Made by a program: the position numbers and the translations under genes. Of a DNA stretch of 53,973 nucleotides, positions 6,640 through 15,737 are shown piece by piece; within the stretch, counting starts at the first letter, position 1; the number at the start of each line of letters is the position of its first letter. Source of the stretch: DAOOKJ01 sp035360795. Lineage in GTDB: Bacteria; Patescibacteriota; Minisyncoccia; UBA6257. The notes under the pieces are model-generated. The model saw only the letters and a program-made list of their open reading frames with translations. It searched no databases and was not told where the DNA came from. The stretch is taken from assembly GCA_035360795.1 (NCBI GenBank), contig DAOSBJ010000002.1, positions 1 through 53,973 of the forward strand. Direction: 5' to 3'.

Positions 6640-7995
6640 ATGAGCTTAAAAAAAGCAAAATTTTTAAAAATAGTTTTACTTGCTTTTCTATTTCTGATAT
6701 CAACTAAAATAAATTCAGAAAGCCATTTTGTATTAGCAATAGATTCAAACAATCCAGATAGTCCAGAAACAGAAAATTTTAACCAAGAATCTAATCTTTT
6801 TAAACTTATAAAAGAACTATTAGAGAAAACGAAAATATATTTGGTTTTTCCAAAACTCTATTTAAATCTAACTGCTAGCATATCAGAAGTTGAAGCGCCT
6901 TCACAAATTTATCTTCCTCAGCCGATGAAAGATTTGTCAACTTTTAATTTAGCCAGTGACCGTTATTATATCAGACCCTGGGAGACAAATGGATTGGTGG
7001 AATGTGAGCCTTGGGGAGTTGGTAAAGGAATCAGTGTCTGTTTGGCGCCAGTTTTTCCCGGAGATTTGCCTTGTCCAATTTTTATGGATTGTGATGGTGA
7101 CGGCCATTATTGGTTTAAAGGAGAGGATTGCGATGAAAATTGTCCAACCTGTTATGTTGGTTCAAAATTTTATACTGATTATCCTGACGGCAGGGACCAA
7201 GATTGCGATGGACTGGTTGATGACAATATTGAATGTCAACCTACTTATGGAGCAAATAAAACTTTTGGCTATGATGCAGATTGCAATTTTACCCCTAACA
7301 CTTCTTATATCTTAATTAATGAAGGAGAAGTTGGAGAAATTCCTTATGATGAAGTCCATTGTCAGAAAAGATGGGGTCAATGCACTGATTACCAAGGAGG
7401 ATTTTCAAATTGTACAGTTTCAAAAACTCCAGGCTATTTTGTAAAAAGCAGTGGAATTAATTGCGGTGGCGGAGTTTGGAGACAAAATAGTTCTAATGCT
7501 TTATTTGATTGCGGAAAGGCCTTAAGACCAACCAGTTATCGTGGTTATATTGGCTGTGGCAAGGAACAATGTTGCCGATATACTTATGTTTGCCATGAAA
7601 CTAACTCTGGAATAGTTTGCGAATGTACCTCTCCTTGTGAATGCAATAATGACCCCTGTCCCAATTGTAATCCAGATTGCTACTACCTGCCTCATCCTTA
7701 TGATGCTTGCTTTCCTGGAAATTGCCCGATTAATGCTTCTTTCCAATATGGAAGTGGTGTCTCAGGAGGAAGTAATAATGGTGGTGGCAACCCCCCTCCT
7801 CCATCACCTCCTTCTGGCGGAATAAGAATGGAAGCGCCTGTAAAAAATTATTTTCTTAGTTATCTCTCTCCCCAAAAAGCATTTGGGGCCCAAAGCCAAG
7901 TCGGGCCCTGGGCTTTATGCCACGGCTATTCTCAAATTAGTTGTCAACAAATGACTGGCTGTGAAAGAAAATTTGTAGAGAACAAATACTACTAA
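6640..7995 (+). CDS. Secreted cysteine-rich protein with MopE-like metal-binding motif (copy 2)
   Basis: A 451-residue paralogue of the preceding gene, 16 bases downstream and surely in the same operon. It has an N-terminal signal peptide (hydrophobic core LKIVLLAFLFLIST) and the MopE-like motif at residues 150-195. The ECEPWG..KG and NEGE.GEIP..E.HC blocks and the CHGYS..C..MTGC tail are shared with copy 1. It differs by an inserted Cys-rich module with CxCxxxCxC spacing (about residues 307-345) and a Gly/Asn/Pro-rich linker (NNGGGNPPPPSPPSGG) before the tail. This looks like tandem duplication followed by domain gain. Extracellular or surface-attached; role unknown. Confidence 0.85.
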   Translation: MSLKKAKFLKIVLLAFLFLISTKINSESHFVLAIDSNNPDSPETENFNQESNLFKLIKELLEKTKIYLVFPKLYLNLTASISEVEAPSQIYLPQPMKDLSTFNLASDRYYIRPWETNGLVECEPWGVGKGISVCLAPVFPGDLPCPIFMDCDGDGHYWFKGEDCDENCPTCYVGSKFYTDYPDGRDQDCDGLVDDNIECQPTYGANKTFGYDADCNFTPNTSYILINEGEVGEIPYDEVHCQKRWGQCTDYQGGFSNCTVSKTPGYFVKSSGINCGGGVWRQNSSNALFDCGKALRPTSYRGYIGCGKEQCCRYTYVCHETNSGIVCECTSPCECNNDPCPNCNPDCYYLPHPYDACFPGNCPINASFQYGSGVSGGSNNGGGNPPPPSPPSGGIRMEAPVKNYFLSYLSPQKAFGAQSQVGPWALCHGYSQISCQQMTGCERKFVENKYY

Positions 7996-8023
7996 TATTT
8001 TTGTTAACTAATAATTCTAATTA

Positions 8024-8032
8024 TGCTATAAT
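8024..8032 (+). promoter_or_regulatory. Extended -10 promoter before the secreted unknown gene
   Basis: TGC followed by consensus TATAAT at 8027-8032 makes an extended -10. The best -35-like hexamer (TTGTTA at 8001) is 20 nt away, so the extended -10 probably compensates. Transcription would start about 22 bases before the ATG at 8061. Confidence 0.55.
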
Positions 8033-8060
8033 GTTTTAAATAAAATTAATTAAAAATCCT

Positions 8061-8813
8061 ATGAAAAACAAATTGTCTCTTTTAATTTTAATAACCGGTA
8101 TCTTTTTAATTGTTTTCTATTTAGAATCTCCGCTTTTGACCGAAGGGGCGGTAAAATACTATGGCACCCAAGGGGTTTGCACCAAACCTTATTACAAACC
8201 AACAGATATTGTTGGCTATTTCTATGATGTAAAATTAAAAGAAGCCCTCTATATAACCTATGACTGGTGCGTGGTAAAACCACTTTTATGGTATGGCACA
8301 ATCTTTGGCCATTATGATGTTGACGCAAATAAAATTAAGGATTCTCTAGACAACATTTTTCCAGAAAAACAAGTTTATTATGGATTGATTCCTAATTATT
8401 TCTTTAAAGATGGCGGTAATTTTATCCAAAGAGGAAAATTTACTACCCAGCGCCACGGTGATGAAAAAACTGGTTATTTTTTGAATGATAATGCTTTTAA
8501 AAATATTTTTGCCGGTAATTTTCCAAAACCCCCTCGTTATGTTCCCACTAAAGACACTAATGACCCAATTTTTCAACAGTATGGACTAGCAGGAGTAAAA
8601 GAAGCAAAGGGAACAGTTGCTCCTTTAATAATGAACAGAATGTTAGAGCTTCATCAAATCTTTGAGAATCATATAGCTAAAGGGAGATGTAATAATATTA
8701 GTTATGCTCAAAAATATACTGCTTACTGTGATTATTTTGCCATTAGAACAAAACCTTATTCTCCTCGACAGTATTATGGACTGGATAAATTACCGGAATA
8801 TAAACCTCAATAA
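8061..8813 (+). CDS. Secreted hypothetical protein in the secretion cluster
   Basis: 250 residues. A signal peptide or single N-terminal anchor (about residues 4-24, LSLLILITGIFLIVFYLESPL) precedes an aromatic, Tyr-rich mature part with few cysteines. I recognise no family. It is followed after 6 bases by the TrbL-like membrane protein, so it is probably the first gene of the secretion operon, and it has its own extended -10 promoter. It may be a periplasmic or surface accessory of that apparatus; this rests on position only. Confidence 0.75.
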   Translation: MKNKLSLLILITGIFLIVFYLESPLLTEGAVKYYGTQGVCTKPYYKPTDIVGYFYDVKLKEALYITYDWCVVKPLLWYGTIFGHYDVDANKIKDSLDNIFPEKQVYYGLIPNYFFKDGGNFIQRGKFTTQRHGDEKTGYFLNDNAFKNIFAGNFPKPPRYVPTKDTNDPIFQQYGLAGVKEAKGTVAPLIMNRMLELHQIFENHIAKGRCNNISYAQKYTAYCDYFAIRTKPYSPRQYYGLDKLPEYKPQ

Positions 8814-8819
8814 ATTTAT

Positions 8820-11243
8820 ATGCCAGAAAAACGAAATCTAAAGCAACTATTTGCCATTACATTTACTATCTTACTGATAGGAAGTTTTTTTTATCCTTTT
8901 GAGACTTCATTTGCCCAAGATATTAATATTAAAAATTTTTGCACAGCAATAAAAATGTATATCGATGACAGATGTCCTAGAAATGACCATACCTACAATT
9001 GCCCTGTAAATGGGATTTTCTATTCCACTTCTGCTAGTTATGGTGCTTGGTCTGCTCCGGGCCCTACTTATGGACGCTTACGAGATTATTATCAAAGTCT
9101 GGATTGCAATAATGAGCAAAAGGCAAAAGAAATTATCGACCAATTCTTGAATGAATTTTGCCCTCAATATGCAAATAAAGATACAGTACTAGATTTTTTA
9201 TGTAAAGAGTGGGAAAATCCAACTGAAAATGGGCAAAATCTAATTAATGCCGTTGTAAAACCAGGCGGAAATATTAATTTAATAAGCAGTTATCAAGTAG
9301 GTAAAAAAATAGGTGAGGATTTAGCAGAAGACAGCAAAAACTGTACAATGGATGCAGATATTGGTTTTATTGATTTTTTAAAAAATCCAATATCATGGTT
9401 TTTTAGACTAATTTTTTGGGTCTTTGCTTATATTTTAGAGTTTATTGCTAATGTTTTTCTTTTTGTCTTAACACCAGAAAATTTCGGCGGCTTTGTTAAT
9501 TTCCAGCCAGTAAAAATTATTTGGACAGTTACCAGAAATTTAGCTAATTTAGGAATAATTTTAGGCTTTGTTTTCACTGCTATTGCTACTATCTTAAAAA
9601 TTGAAAAATATAGTTGGGATAAAATGCTCTGGCGTTTGGTTTTAGTGGCGCTTCTCGTTAATTTTAGTTTAGTTATCTGCGGAATGCTTGTTGATTTATC
9701 TAATTTTTTAATTACTTTTTTTATAAATGGCGCAAGCGACCAAGTTATTAATTTTCCAACTCTTTTAAAATATACAGCTACCAAAATTGCCTGTAGTGGA
9801 GTAGGACAAGGATTCTGGTACGAGACAGCAACAGCAGTCATAGGAATAATTGTCGCCATTATTTTTATTGGCCAAGTAATTGGTTTAATCATTTATGCGG
9901 TGACCCGAATTGTGACTCTATGGTTAACTTTGGGGCTTTCACCTTTAGGCTTTTTAAGCATGGCCTTTCCTGGAGCAGAAAAAATCGCTCAAACTTGGAG
10001 AAATTTCTTTACTCAGGCACTCATTTCTCTACCAATTATCGCTTTTTCATTTTTTATCGTTTTAGTAATGCTTAATGCAGTTGCCACTTCTTATTTTACT
10101 CCAATTGTAGCTGATATAGAAAAAACTTTTGTCCAAAATATAATTTCACTTATAGCTTATGCAGTTATCATTATTATTTTATCTCAAGCAACATTAACGA
10201 TAGCAGGAGCAATTGGCGTTCAGCAGGTCCAAAAAGGTTATCAGTGGGCAAATAAAGCCATCTGGGGCGCACTAGGATTTGCTGGCGGAGCGGCGGTAGG
10301 CGCCACTACAAAAAGTTTAGTAGGTTCGGAAACCTGGCGAAAAACGGCTGAATCGTTAGAAAAAAGCAATCTAAAGTTGGCTCATAGTCTAGGAACTACA
10401 ATGAAAGATGTAAGCCAAAAAACCCGCGAAGGAGAATTAAGTAATCTCAGTAAAAGGGCAGATAAAATGACTGATGACCAAGTGCGACAAGAAATAAAAC
10501 GCTATATGAAATGGAATGACCGACGCTCAACAGCGGTTTTAGTCGATAAATTAGTAGAAAGAGGAAAACTTTCCACTGGCGACCCAAATGATAAAGAAAA
10601 TATAAAAAATATTGATGATAAGGCTTTGGCTTTTGCAAAAGACTACGTTAATGTTTCTCAACTTAAAAAAGTAAATCCTTATGAATACGTAAAATATTAT
10701 TCAAAAGATGAAGATATTAAGAAACATCTAGAGGACATTAGAAGAGAATCACCTAATCTTTCGCCCGAACAAGAAAAACAGGAACTTTATAATCGTCTTT
10801 TAATTGATTATGCCTCAACGACCTCGCCTGAAAAACTAGCAGAAGGAAGATGGCAAGAGATTTTTGATTATATAAAAAATAGTCAAGAAAATGAAAAATT
10901 AGGAAATGACAAATTGATTGAAGTCTTGAATAAACTTGTCAAAAATTTAACCCCTGAGGCAATGGCTGCAATCGCCCGCTCAATGGAAACTAACCAACAA
11001 TATACTTTTATTGAAAATGTTAAAAAAGCGGTAGAACCAGAAGCCAGCGCCGTCGGTAAAAGCGCGAGGGATTATCTTTTAGAAAATAAAGGTTATGGCT
11101 CTTTGCGTTACTTCCAAGGTACCCTAGGAAGAGTTCCAACAGAACCAAAAGAAGAAAGTTATTCCGATGGATACAAATTACATAAAGTTGATAAAGACAA
11201 AGGAATTTGGCTTCCTCCTTCAAATCCTCCAAAAGGAGGATAA
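8820..11243 (+). CDS. TrbL/VirB6-like polytopic membrane protein of a type IV secretion-like system
   Basis: 807 residues. A signal peptide ends near FAQ-33. A Cys-containing extracellular domain (about 34-185) follows, then about six or seven membrane segments (roughly 192-220, 242-260, 269-300, 337-385, 396-421, 440-465). A long charged C-terminal domain (470-807) contains coiled-coil-like stretches. The layout matches TrbL/VirB6-type channel proteins, which form the inner-membrane part of type IV secretion systems. The call rests on topology and on PrgI and VirB4 just downstream; sequence identity to VirB6 is not obvious by eye. It ends with a PSNPPKGG tail. Confidence 0.7.
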   Translation: MPEKRNLKQLFAITFTILLIGSFFYPFETSFAQDINIKNFCTAIKMYIDDRCPRNDHTYNCPVNGIFYSTSASYGAWSAPGPTYGRLRDYYQSLDCNNEQKAKEIIDQFLNEFCPQYANKDTVLDFLCKEWENPTENGQNLINAVVKPGGNINLISSYQVGKKIGEDLAEDSKNCTMDADIGFIDFLKNPISWFFRLIFWVFAYILEFIANVFLFVLTPENFGGFVNFQPVKIIWTVTRNLANLGIILGFVFTAIATILKIEKYSWDKMLWRLVLVALLVNFSLVICGMLVDLSNFLITFFINGASDQVINFPTLLKYTATKIACSGVGQGFWYETATAVIGIIVAIIFIGQVIGLIIYAVTRIVTLWLTLGLSPLGFLSMAFPGAEKIAQTWRNFFTQALISLPIIAFSFFIVLVMLNAVATSYFTPIVADIEKTFVQNIISLIAYAVIIIILSQATLTIAGAIGVQQVQKGYQWANKAIWGALGFAGGAAVGATTKSLVGSETWRKTAESLEKSNLKLAHSLGTTMKDVSQKTREGELSNLSKRADKMTDDQVRQEIKRYMKWNDRRSTAVLVDKLVERGKLSTGDPNDKENIKNIDDKALAFAKDYVNVSQLKKVNPYEYVKYYSKDEDIKKHLEDIRRESPNLSPEQEKQELYNRLLIDYASTTSPEKLAEGRWQEIFDYIKNSQENEKLGNDKLIEVLNKLVKNLTPEAMAAIARSMETNQQYTFIENVKKAVEPEASAVGKSARDYLLENKGYGSLRYFQGTLGRVPTEPKEESYSDGYKLHKVDKDKGIWLPPSNPPKGG

Positions 11244-11255
11244 CAATTTTAAATT

Positions 11256-12395
11256 ATGGCAAATTTTGACCCCAAACAATTCATTGAGGAATTTAATAAA
11301 CTACCAGCACCCTTAAAAGATATCTTGTCTTCCTCTTTGCTTGGCAAAACAATCGAAGATGCCTTAAGTTTGGCTAATATCTCAAATGAAAGATATAATG
11401 ATTTAATGGATATAACCTCTGAAGTATTGATGCTTCATCTTCCTCCTCAATCTTTTAAAGAGAATTTAATTTCAAAATATCAATTTAAAGAAACTGAAGC
11501 GCAAATCATTAACCAAGTTGTTCAAAACAAAATTTTCCAGCCTTTAATGCCTCTACTAAAGCAAGGGCCAACTCCTTTAGGACTGACTTCTCAAGAAAAA
11601 ACTGTTTCTTCTTTCGAAAAAACAGTAAAAAAAATTTCTTCTTTTCCCCAAAAAATTCAATTTCCAAAAATCCCTAATATTTTATCTAAACAAAGCAAAA
11701 CTGAAACTTTAGAAACAAAAAAAGAACCAAAAAGCCAAACTATTCCTCAGATAATTCCTGAACAAAACACAACTCCTTTTTTAAAAATTCCTCAAAAGCA
11801 AGAAACGCCGTTAACTTCTCTTAAAAAACCCCTAACCGAACCATTGATAAAATCTGTTCCCCAACCATTAGAAAAATCTCTTCCAAATGAGGAAAAAACA
11901 AAAATTAAAAAAAGAGAAATTGAAGAAATTAAGAATCTTCAAAAAGAAATTCCTGAAGCAATTGAAATTGAGATTGAAAAACCCGTTCAACAAAATATTA
12001 ACGTGACACCGATTAATATTCCCGAAGTTTCTCCGGAAAAACAAGCAGAAATAAAAAATACTTTAACTCAATTAATGACCTCAAAAAAATCTGAGACTCC
12101 AAAAATAGTCGAAGAGATGGAAAAAATAGAAAAAACTCCACCTTCTCAACCTCAAAAACAAGAATCAAAAAAAGAAAAAGCAACAGCAGAAATTTCTCAA
12201 ACTTCAAAAGTAATTACCGGAAAAAACAATCATTTTATAAAAGAAAAAATGCCTTCTTCAACAGATCGAGATAAATCCTCTATTTTTGAAATTAAAATTA
12301 AAGAAACAAAAAAGAAAAAAGAAGAATTACCTGAAGTTCGTCAACCTATTTCCTACAAAAAATACCATCCAGAAAAACCTTTTGGTGAAACTTAA
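11256..12395 (+). CDS. Hypothetical Pro/Lys/Glu-rich protein in the secretion operon
   Basis: 379 residues with no signal peptide or membrane segment. The N-terminal 110 residues look like a compact helical domain (MANFDPKQFIEEFNKLPAPL onwards). The rest is a low-complexity region rich in Lys, Glu, Pro, Gln and Thr, with repeated KTE/KKE and PQ tracts, probably disordered. It sits 12 bases after the TrbL-like gene and before prgI, so it is probably a cytoplasmic accessory of the apparatus. No family is recognised. Confidence 0.75.
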   Translation: MANFDPKQFIEEFNKLPAPLKDILSSSLLGKTIEDALSLANISNERYNDLMDITSEVLMLHLPPQSFKENLISKYQFKETEAQIINQVVQNKIFQPLMPLLKQGPTPLGLTSQEKTVSSFEKTVKKISSFPQKIQFPKIPNILSKQSKTETLETKKEPKSQTIPQIIPEQNTTPFLKIPQKQETPLTSLKKPLTEPLIKSVPQPLEKSLPNEEKTKIKKREIEEIKNLQKEIPEAIEIEIEKPVQQNINVTPINIPEVSPEKQAEIKNTLTQLMTSKKSETPKIVEEMEKIEKTPPSQPQKQESKKEKATAEISQTSKVITGKNNHFIKEKMPSSTDRDKSSIFEIKIKETKKKKEELPEVRQPISYKKYHPEKPFGET

Positions 12396-12396
12396 A

Positions 12397-12431
12397 AACT
12401 CAAAAATTAAAAATTACAAAATTAAAAATTT
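12397..12431. repeat. 7-bp-periodic AT-rich array before prgI
   Basis: Five consecutive heptamers, AACTCAA AAATTAA AAATTAC AAAATTA AAAATTT, fill the spacer just before prgI. A 20-nt part (12411-12430) is identical to the array at 31398-31417. Confidence 0.75.
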
Positions 12432-12442
12432 TTGTTAGGATT

Positions 12443-12844
12443 ATGCCTTATCCGGTTCCACAATTTATTAAAGAAGAAACAAAATTAATGGGGTTAGTTA
12501 ATTTTACTCAGTTAACTATTTTAGTATGTTTAGGAGGATTAATTATTTTACTCTTTTACACTGTTCAAAGAACTCTTTTTTTTATCTTAACGGCTTTTCT
12601 TCTTACGGTTGGTTTAGCAATTACTTTTGGCAAATTTTATGAGATTCCAATTTATAAATTAGTTGGTTCAATGTTTCGATATATTTGGCTTCCCAAAGAA
12701 TATTTGTTTGAAAAACGACAATTACCTTCTAAATCACCGGTTAGTTCTAAAAAAACAGAGTCAAAACAAACTGGATTTTCTTCCTCTTCTAAAACTTTAG
12801 ATTCAAATACTCTGAAACAATTAACTGATATTTTGAACCAATAA
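12443..12844 (+). CDS. prgI: PrgI family (VirB3-like) membrane protein
   Basis: 133 residues. A short N-terminal YPVPQFI motif precedes two closely spaced membrane helices (about 22-62), then a cytoplasmic Lys/Ser-rich tail. PrgI proteins are the Gram-positive counterpart of VirB3, partnering with the VirB4 ATPase at the inner membrane of type IV secretion systems. The gene ends one base before the TraC-like gene and a little upstream of virB4, the standard arrangement. Length is typical. Confidence 0.85.
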   Translation: MPYPVPQFIKEETKLMGLVNFTQLTILVCLGGLIILLFYTVQRTLFFILTAFLLTVGLAITFGKFYEIPIYKLVGSMFRYIWLPKEYLFEKRQLPSKSPVSSKKTESKQTGFSSSSKTLDSNTLKQLTDILNQ

Positions 12845-12845
12845 C

Positions 12846-13529
12846 ATGGCTAAAGAAACATTTTCTGTCCAATCATTAGTCCCAATCCAAGAAATAAAAA
12901 GAGGGGTTATTGTTTTAAAGAACGGCTCGCTTCGTTCTGTTTTAGAAGTTTCCGGAATCAATATGAATTTAAAATCTTTAGAAGAACAAGAAATGATTTT
13001 AACCAGTTGGCGTCAAATGCTAAATCATCTCGAATTTTCTCTCCAGGCGATTATTCATTCACGAAGAGTAAATATTGAATCTTATCTAACTTATATCCAA
13101 GAAAGGATGAGTCAGGAAACTAATGACTTATTAAAACTCCAAGGAGAGGACTATTATAATTTTCTTCTATCTTTGACGTCTCAAAATTTAATCTTTGACA
13201 AAAAATTTTTTATTGTAGTTCCTTATGATCCAGTAATAATTAAGCCTACCAGTCTGTTAGGACAATTAAAAGAGACTTTTAGCGGTGTTTTCAATCTAAA
13301 AAGAGAATCCTTCTCTAATATTACTCTTTTATCAAAAGAGGAATTTGAACAGCATTCACAGCAACTAATGATTAGACAAGCAAATCTTATTTCTGGCCTA
13401 ACAAGATTAGGATTAATAGTTACTCCCCTTGAAACAAATGAATTAATTCAATTATTTTTTAATCTTTACAATCCTCAAAATATAGAAAAGGAAATGTTAA
13501 ATCTATCTGACTATAATCAAACAAAATAA
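12846..13529 (+). CDS. TraC-like domain protein, VirB4 partner
   Basis: 227 residues, soluble, without Walker motifs. The beginning (SLVPIQEIKRGVIVLKNGS and following beta strands) resembles the TraC-like N-terminal domain of VirB4/TraC ATPases. It lies one base after prgI and four bases before virB4, so the three are translationally linked. It may be an assembly partner that regulates or docks VirB4; this is inferred. Because the downstream VirB4 already carries its own N-terminal domain, it is a separate protein and not a split VirB4. Confidence 0.75.
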   Translation: MAKETFSVQSLVPIQEIKRGVIVLKNGSLRSVLEVSGINMNLKSLEEQEMILTSWRQMLNHLEFSLQAIIHSRRVNIESYLTYIQERMSQETNDLLKLQGEDYYNFLLSLTSQNLIFDKKFFIVVPYDPVIIKPTSLLGQLKETFSGVFNLKRESFSNITLLSKEEFEQHSQQLMIRQANLISGLTRLGLIVTPLETNELIQLFFNLYNPQNIEKEMLNLSDYNQTK

Positions 13530-13533
13530 GAAT

Positions 13534-15333
13534 ATGGCGCTGGAACAAATATTTAACAAAAAACTAAACTCTTTAGAAAATCTCCCAAATTATCGGCAGG
13601 CAGTTTCCACTCTTTTGGACGTTATTTCTCCAACTGGTTTAAAAATTAATCCAAATTTTTTGAAATTGGGAGAAAAATACTGTTCCACTTTATTTATTTT
13701 AACTTATCCGAACTATTTAGCCAGTAATTGGTTTTCTGTTTTGACTAATCTTAACGAAACTTTTGATATTAGCATTTATTTTCATCCTTTAGATGCAAAC
13801 CAAGTTTTAAGAATGCTCAGAAAAAAATCAGCTGAGGTTCAGGCGCAGATTTCTCTCGAAGCAGAAAGAGGGTTAATAAGAAATCCACTCCTAGAAACTG
13901 CTCTTCAAAATATAGAAGAATTAAGGAATTTAATTTTACAACAGGAAGAAAAACTGTTTGATGTCGGAGTCTATATTACTTATTATGCAGATAGTCAAGA
14001 AGAATTAAAAAAAGTTCAAAAAAGAATTGAATCGCTTTTAGAGCAATTAATGATTTATGCCAAACCAGCAGTTTTTCGGATGTACGAAGGTTTTGAATCC
14101 TCACTTCCTTTGGGCCTGGATAGACTATTAATTACAAATCCTTTAAATTCCCAGCCAGCTTCAACTCTCTTTCCTTTTGTTTCTGTAGATTTAACCTCTA
14201 ATAAAGGAATTCTATATGGGATAAACCAACATAACAGCAGTTTAATTATTTTTGACAGGTTTACTTTGCCAAACGCCAATATGATAGTTTTAGCCCAATC
14301 AGGCGCTGGCAAAAGCTATGCGATAAAGTTAGAAATTTTAAGGTCTTTGCTTTTAGGCACTGACATTTTAATAATTGATCCAGAATATGAATATGCTTAT
14401 TTAACAGAAAGTATTGGTGGCAGTTATTTTAAGATTGCCGTTGGTTCAGAGGATCATATTAATCCCTTTGATATGCCAATAGTTACAACTGATGAATCAA
14501 ACGACGAAGTTTTTAGAAGCCATATTTTAAACCTTATTGGACTAATTAAATTAATGGTTGGCGGCTTAACACCTCAGGAAGAGATCATTTTAGATAGCGC
14601 TTTAAATCAGACTTATGCTTCAAGAGATATTTTCGCGGAAAATATCAATGAAGAAAAAACTCCACCACTTTTGGAGGATCTGGAAGAAATTTTAAAGGGA
14701 GTAGAAGGCGGAGAGGAACTTTCGGCTAAACTTTACAAATATACAAAAGGAACATATGCTGGTTTTTTCAACCAACAGTCTAATATTGATATTGGTAATC
14801 GTTTAGTGGTTTTTGGTATTAGAGATTTGGAAGAAGAGCTACGACCGATTGCAATGTATGTGGTTTTAAACTATATCTGGACCTCGATTAGAAAAAACCT
14901 GAAAAAGAGATTAACAGTGGTTGACGAAGGGTGGTGGCTGTTAAAACATGAAGAAAGCGCCTCTTTCCTTTTTAATCTGATAAAAAGGGCAAGAAAATAC
15001 TATATGGGGGTAACTTTTATTTCCCAAGATATAGAAGATGCCTTAAATTCCCCTTATGGCAAGCCGATGATTACTAACTCTTCTTTGGCTTTGCTTTTAA
15101 GACAATCGCCGGCAAACATTGACATCGTTGGTCGGGCTTTTAATTTAAATGAACAGGAAAAAAGTATTCTTCTCCAAGCAACAGTCGGAACTGGCTTATT
15201 TTTCGCCGGCGACAAACATGCGGCAATCCAAATCTTAGCCTCTTATGCTGAAGACCAAATAATTACTTCAAATCCGGCTCAGATATTAGAAATTCAAAAA
15301 ACAAAAGAAGAAACTCAACAAGAATATGACTAA
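13534..15333 (+). CDS. virB4: VirB4-type secretion ATPase
   Basis: 599 residues. An N-terminal CagE/TrbE-type domain (about 1-235) is followed by a RecA-like ATPase core. The Walker A reads AQSGAGKS at 254-261, with Ala in place of the first Gly, which also occurs in other VirB4 proteins. LIIDPEYEY follows, then a Walker B TVVDEGWW at 461-468 and a later FISQD motif. VirB4 energises pilus assembly and substrate transfer in type IV secretion systems. The last codons overlap the start of the next gene by 8 bases. No relaxase or VirD4 coupling protein is in view, so protein export or a surface appendage is as likely as conjugation. Confidence 0.93.
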   Translation: MALEQIFNKKLNSLENLPNYRQAVSTLLDVISPTGLKINPNFLKLGEKYCSTLFILTYPNYLASNWFSVLTNLNETFDISIYFHPLDANQVLRMLRKKSAEVQAQISLEAERGLIRNPLLETALQNIEELRNLILQQEEKLFDVGVYITYYADSQEELKKVQKRIESLLEQLMIYAKPAVFRMYEGFESSLPLGLDRLLITNPLNSQPASTLFPFVSVDLTSNKGILYGINQHNSSLIIFDRFTLPNANMIVLAQSGAGKSYAIKLEILRSLLLGTDILIIDPEYEYAYLTESIGGSYFKIAVGSEDHINPFDMPIVTTDESNDEVFRSHILNLIGLIKLMVGGLTPQEEIILDSALNQTYASRDIFAENINEEKTPPLLEDLEEILKGVEGGEELSAKLYKYTKGTYAGFFNQQSNIDIGNRLVVFGIRDLEEELRPIAMYVVLNYIWTSIRKNLKKRLTVVDEGWWLLKHEESASFLFNLIKRARKYYMGVTFISQDIEDALNSPYGKPMITNSSLALLLRQSPANIDIVGRAFNLNEQEKSILLQATVGTGLFFAGDKHAAIQILASYAEDQIITSNPAQILEIQKTKEETQQEYD

Positions 15334-15724
15334 CACTGAAAATAAACAAAATCTTCCTCTACAAAATCAAGAAGAACCCAAAAAAGAAAAACAGAATCCT
15401 CCAATTAATAAAAGTATTTGGATATTACTATTTGTTCTTGCGGGGATAAAAGAATTGCTTGAATTCGTGAGTGGTTTAACAGTAATACTTTCAATAATAA
15501 TTTGGCCAATATCTTTACTTATAGGTATTCTTATTATTATTATTCTCTTTATGAGCGGCAAACTAAAAGAGCGTAAAAATCTTACATCTTTATTAGGACA
15601 TTTAGTTGATATGTTTCCGGTGATAAACACTATTCCATTTTCTTTTTTATCTCTTTTCATTTTGCACTTAACAGAAGCAAAACAAAATAAAACAATCCAA
15701 AAACAGCTTACTCTCTCAACTTAA
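15326..15724 (+). CDS. Small integral membrane protein coupled to virB4
   Basis: 132 residues. A polar Gln/Glu/Lys/Pro-rich N-terminus (about 1-28) is followed by about three hydrophobic segments (roughly 31-46, 50-72, 100-115). The ATG lies inside the last codons of virB4 (8-base overlap), which implies translational coupling and a shared complex. No family is recognised. Thirteen bases separate it from the pilin-peptidase fusion gene. Confidence 0.75.
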   Translation: MTNTENKQNLPLQNQEEPKKEKQNPPINKSIWILLFVLAGIKELLEFVSGLTVILSIIIWPISLLIGILIIIILFMSGKLKERKNLTSLLGHLVDMFPVINTIPFSFLSLFILHLTEAKQNKTIQKQLTLST

Positions 15725-15737
15725 TTAAAATAATATC

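Noticed and set aside
9428..9892. Minus-strand 154-residue ORF inside the TrbL-like gene
   Set aside because: It is a Lys/Thr/Ile-rich mirror of membrane-segment codons, with no domain and no promoter.
12846..15333. A frameshifted single VirB4 gene split in two
   Set aside because: The second protein already has a full N-terminal VirB4 domain, and the first resembles a separate TraC-like partner; each has its own start with short spacing.
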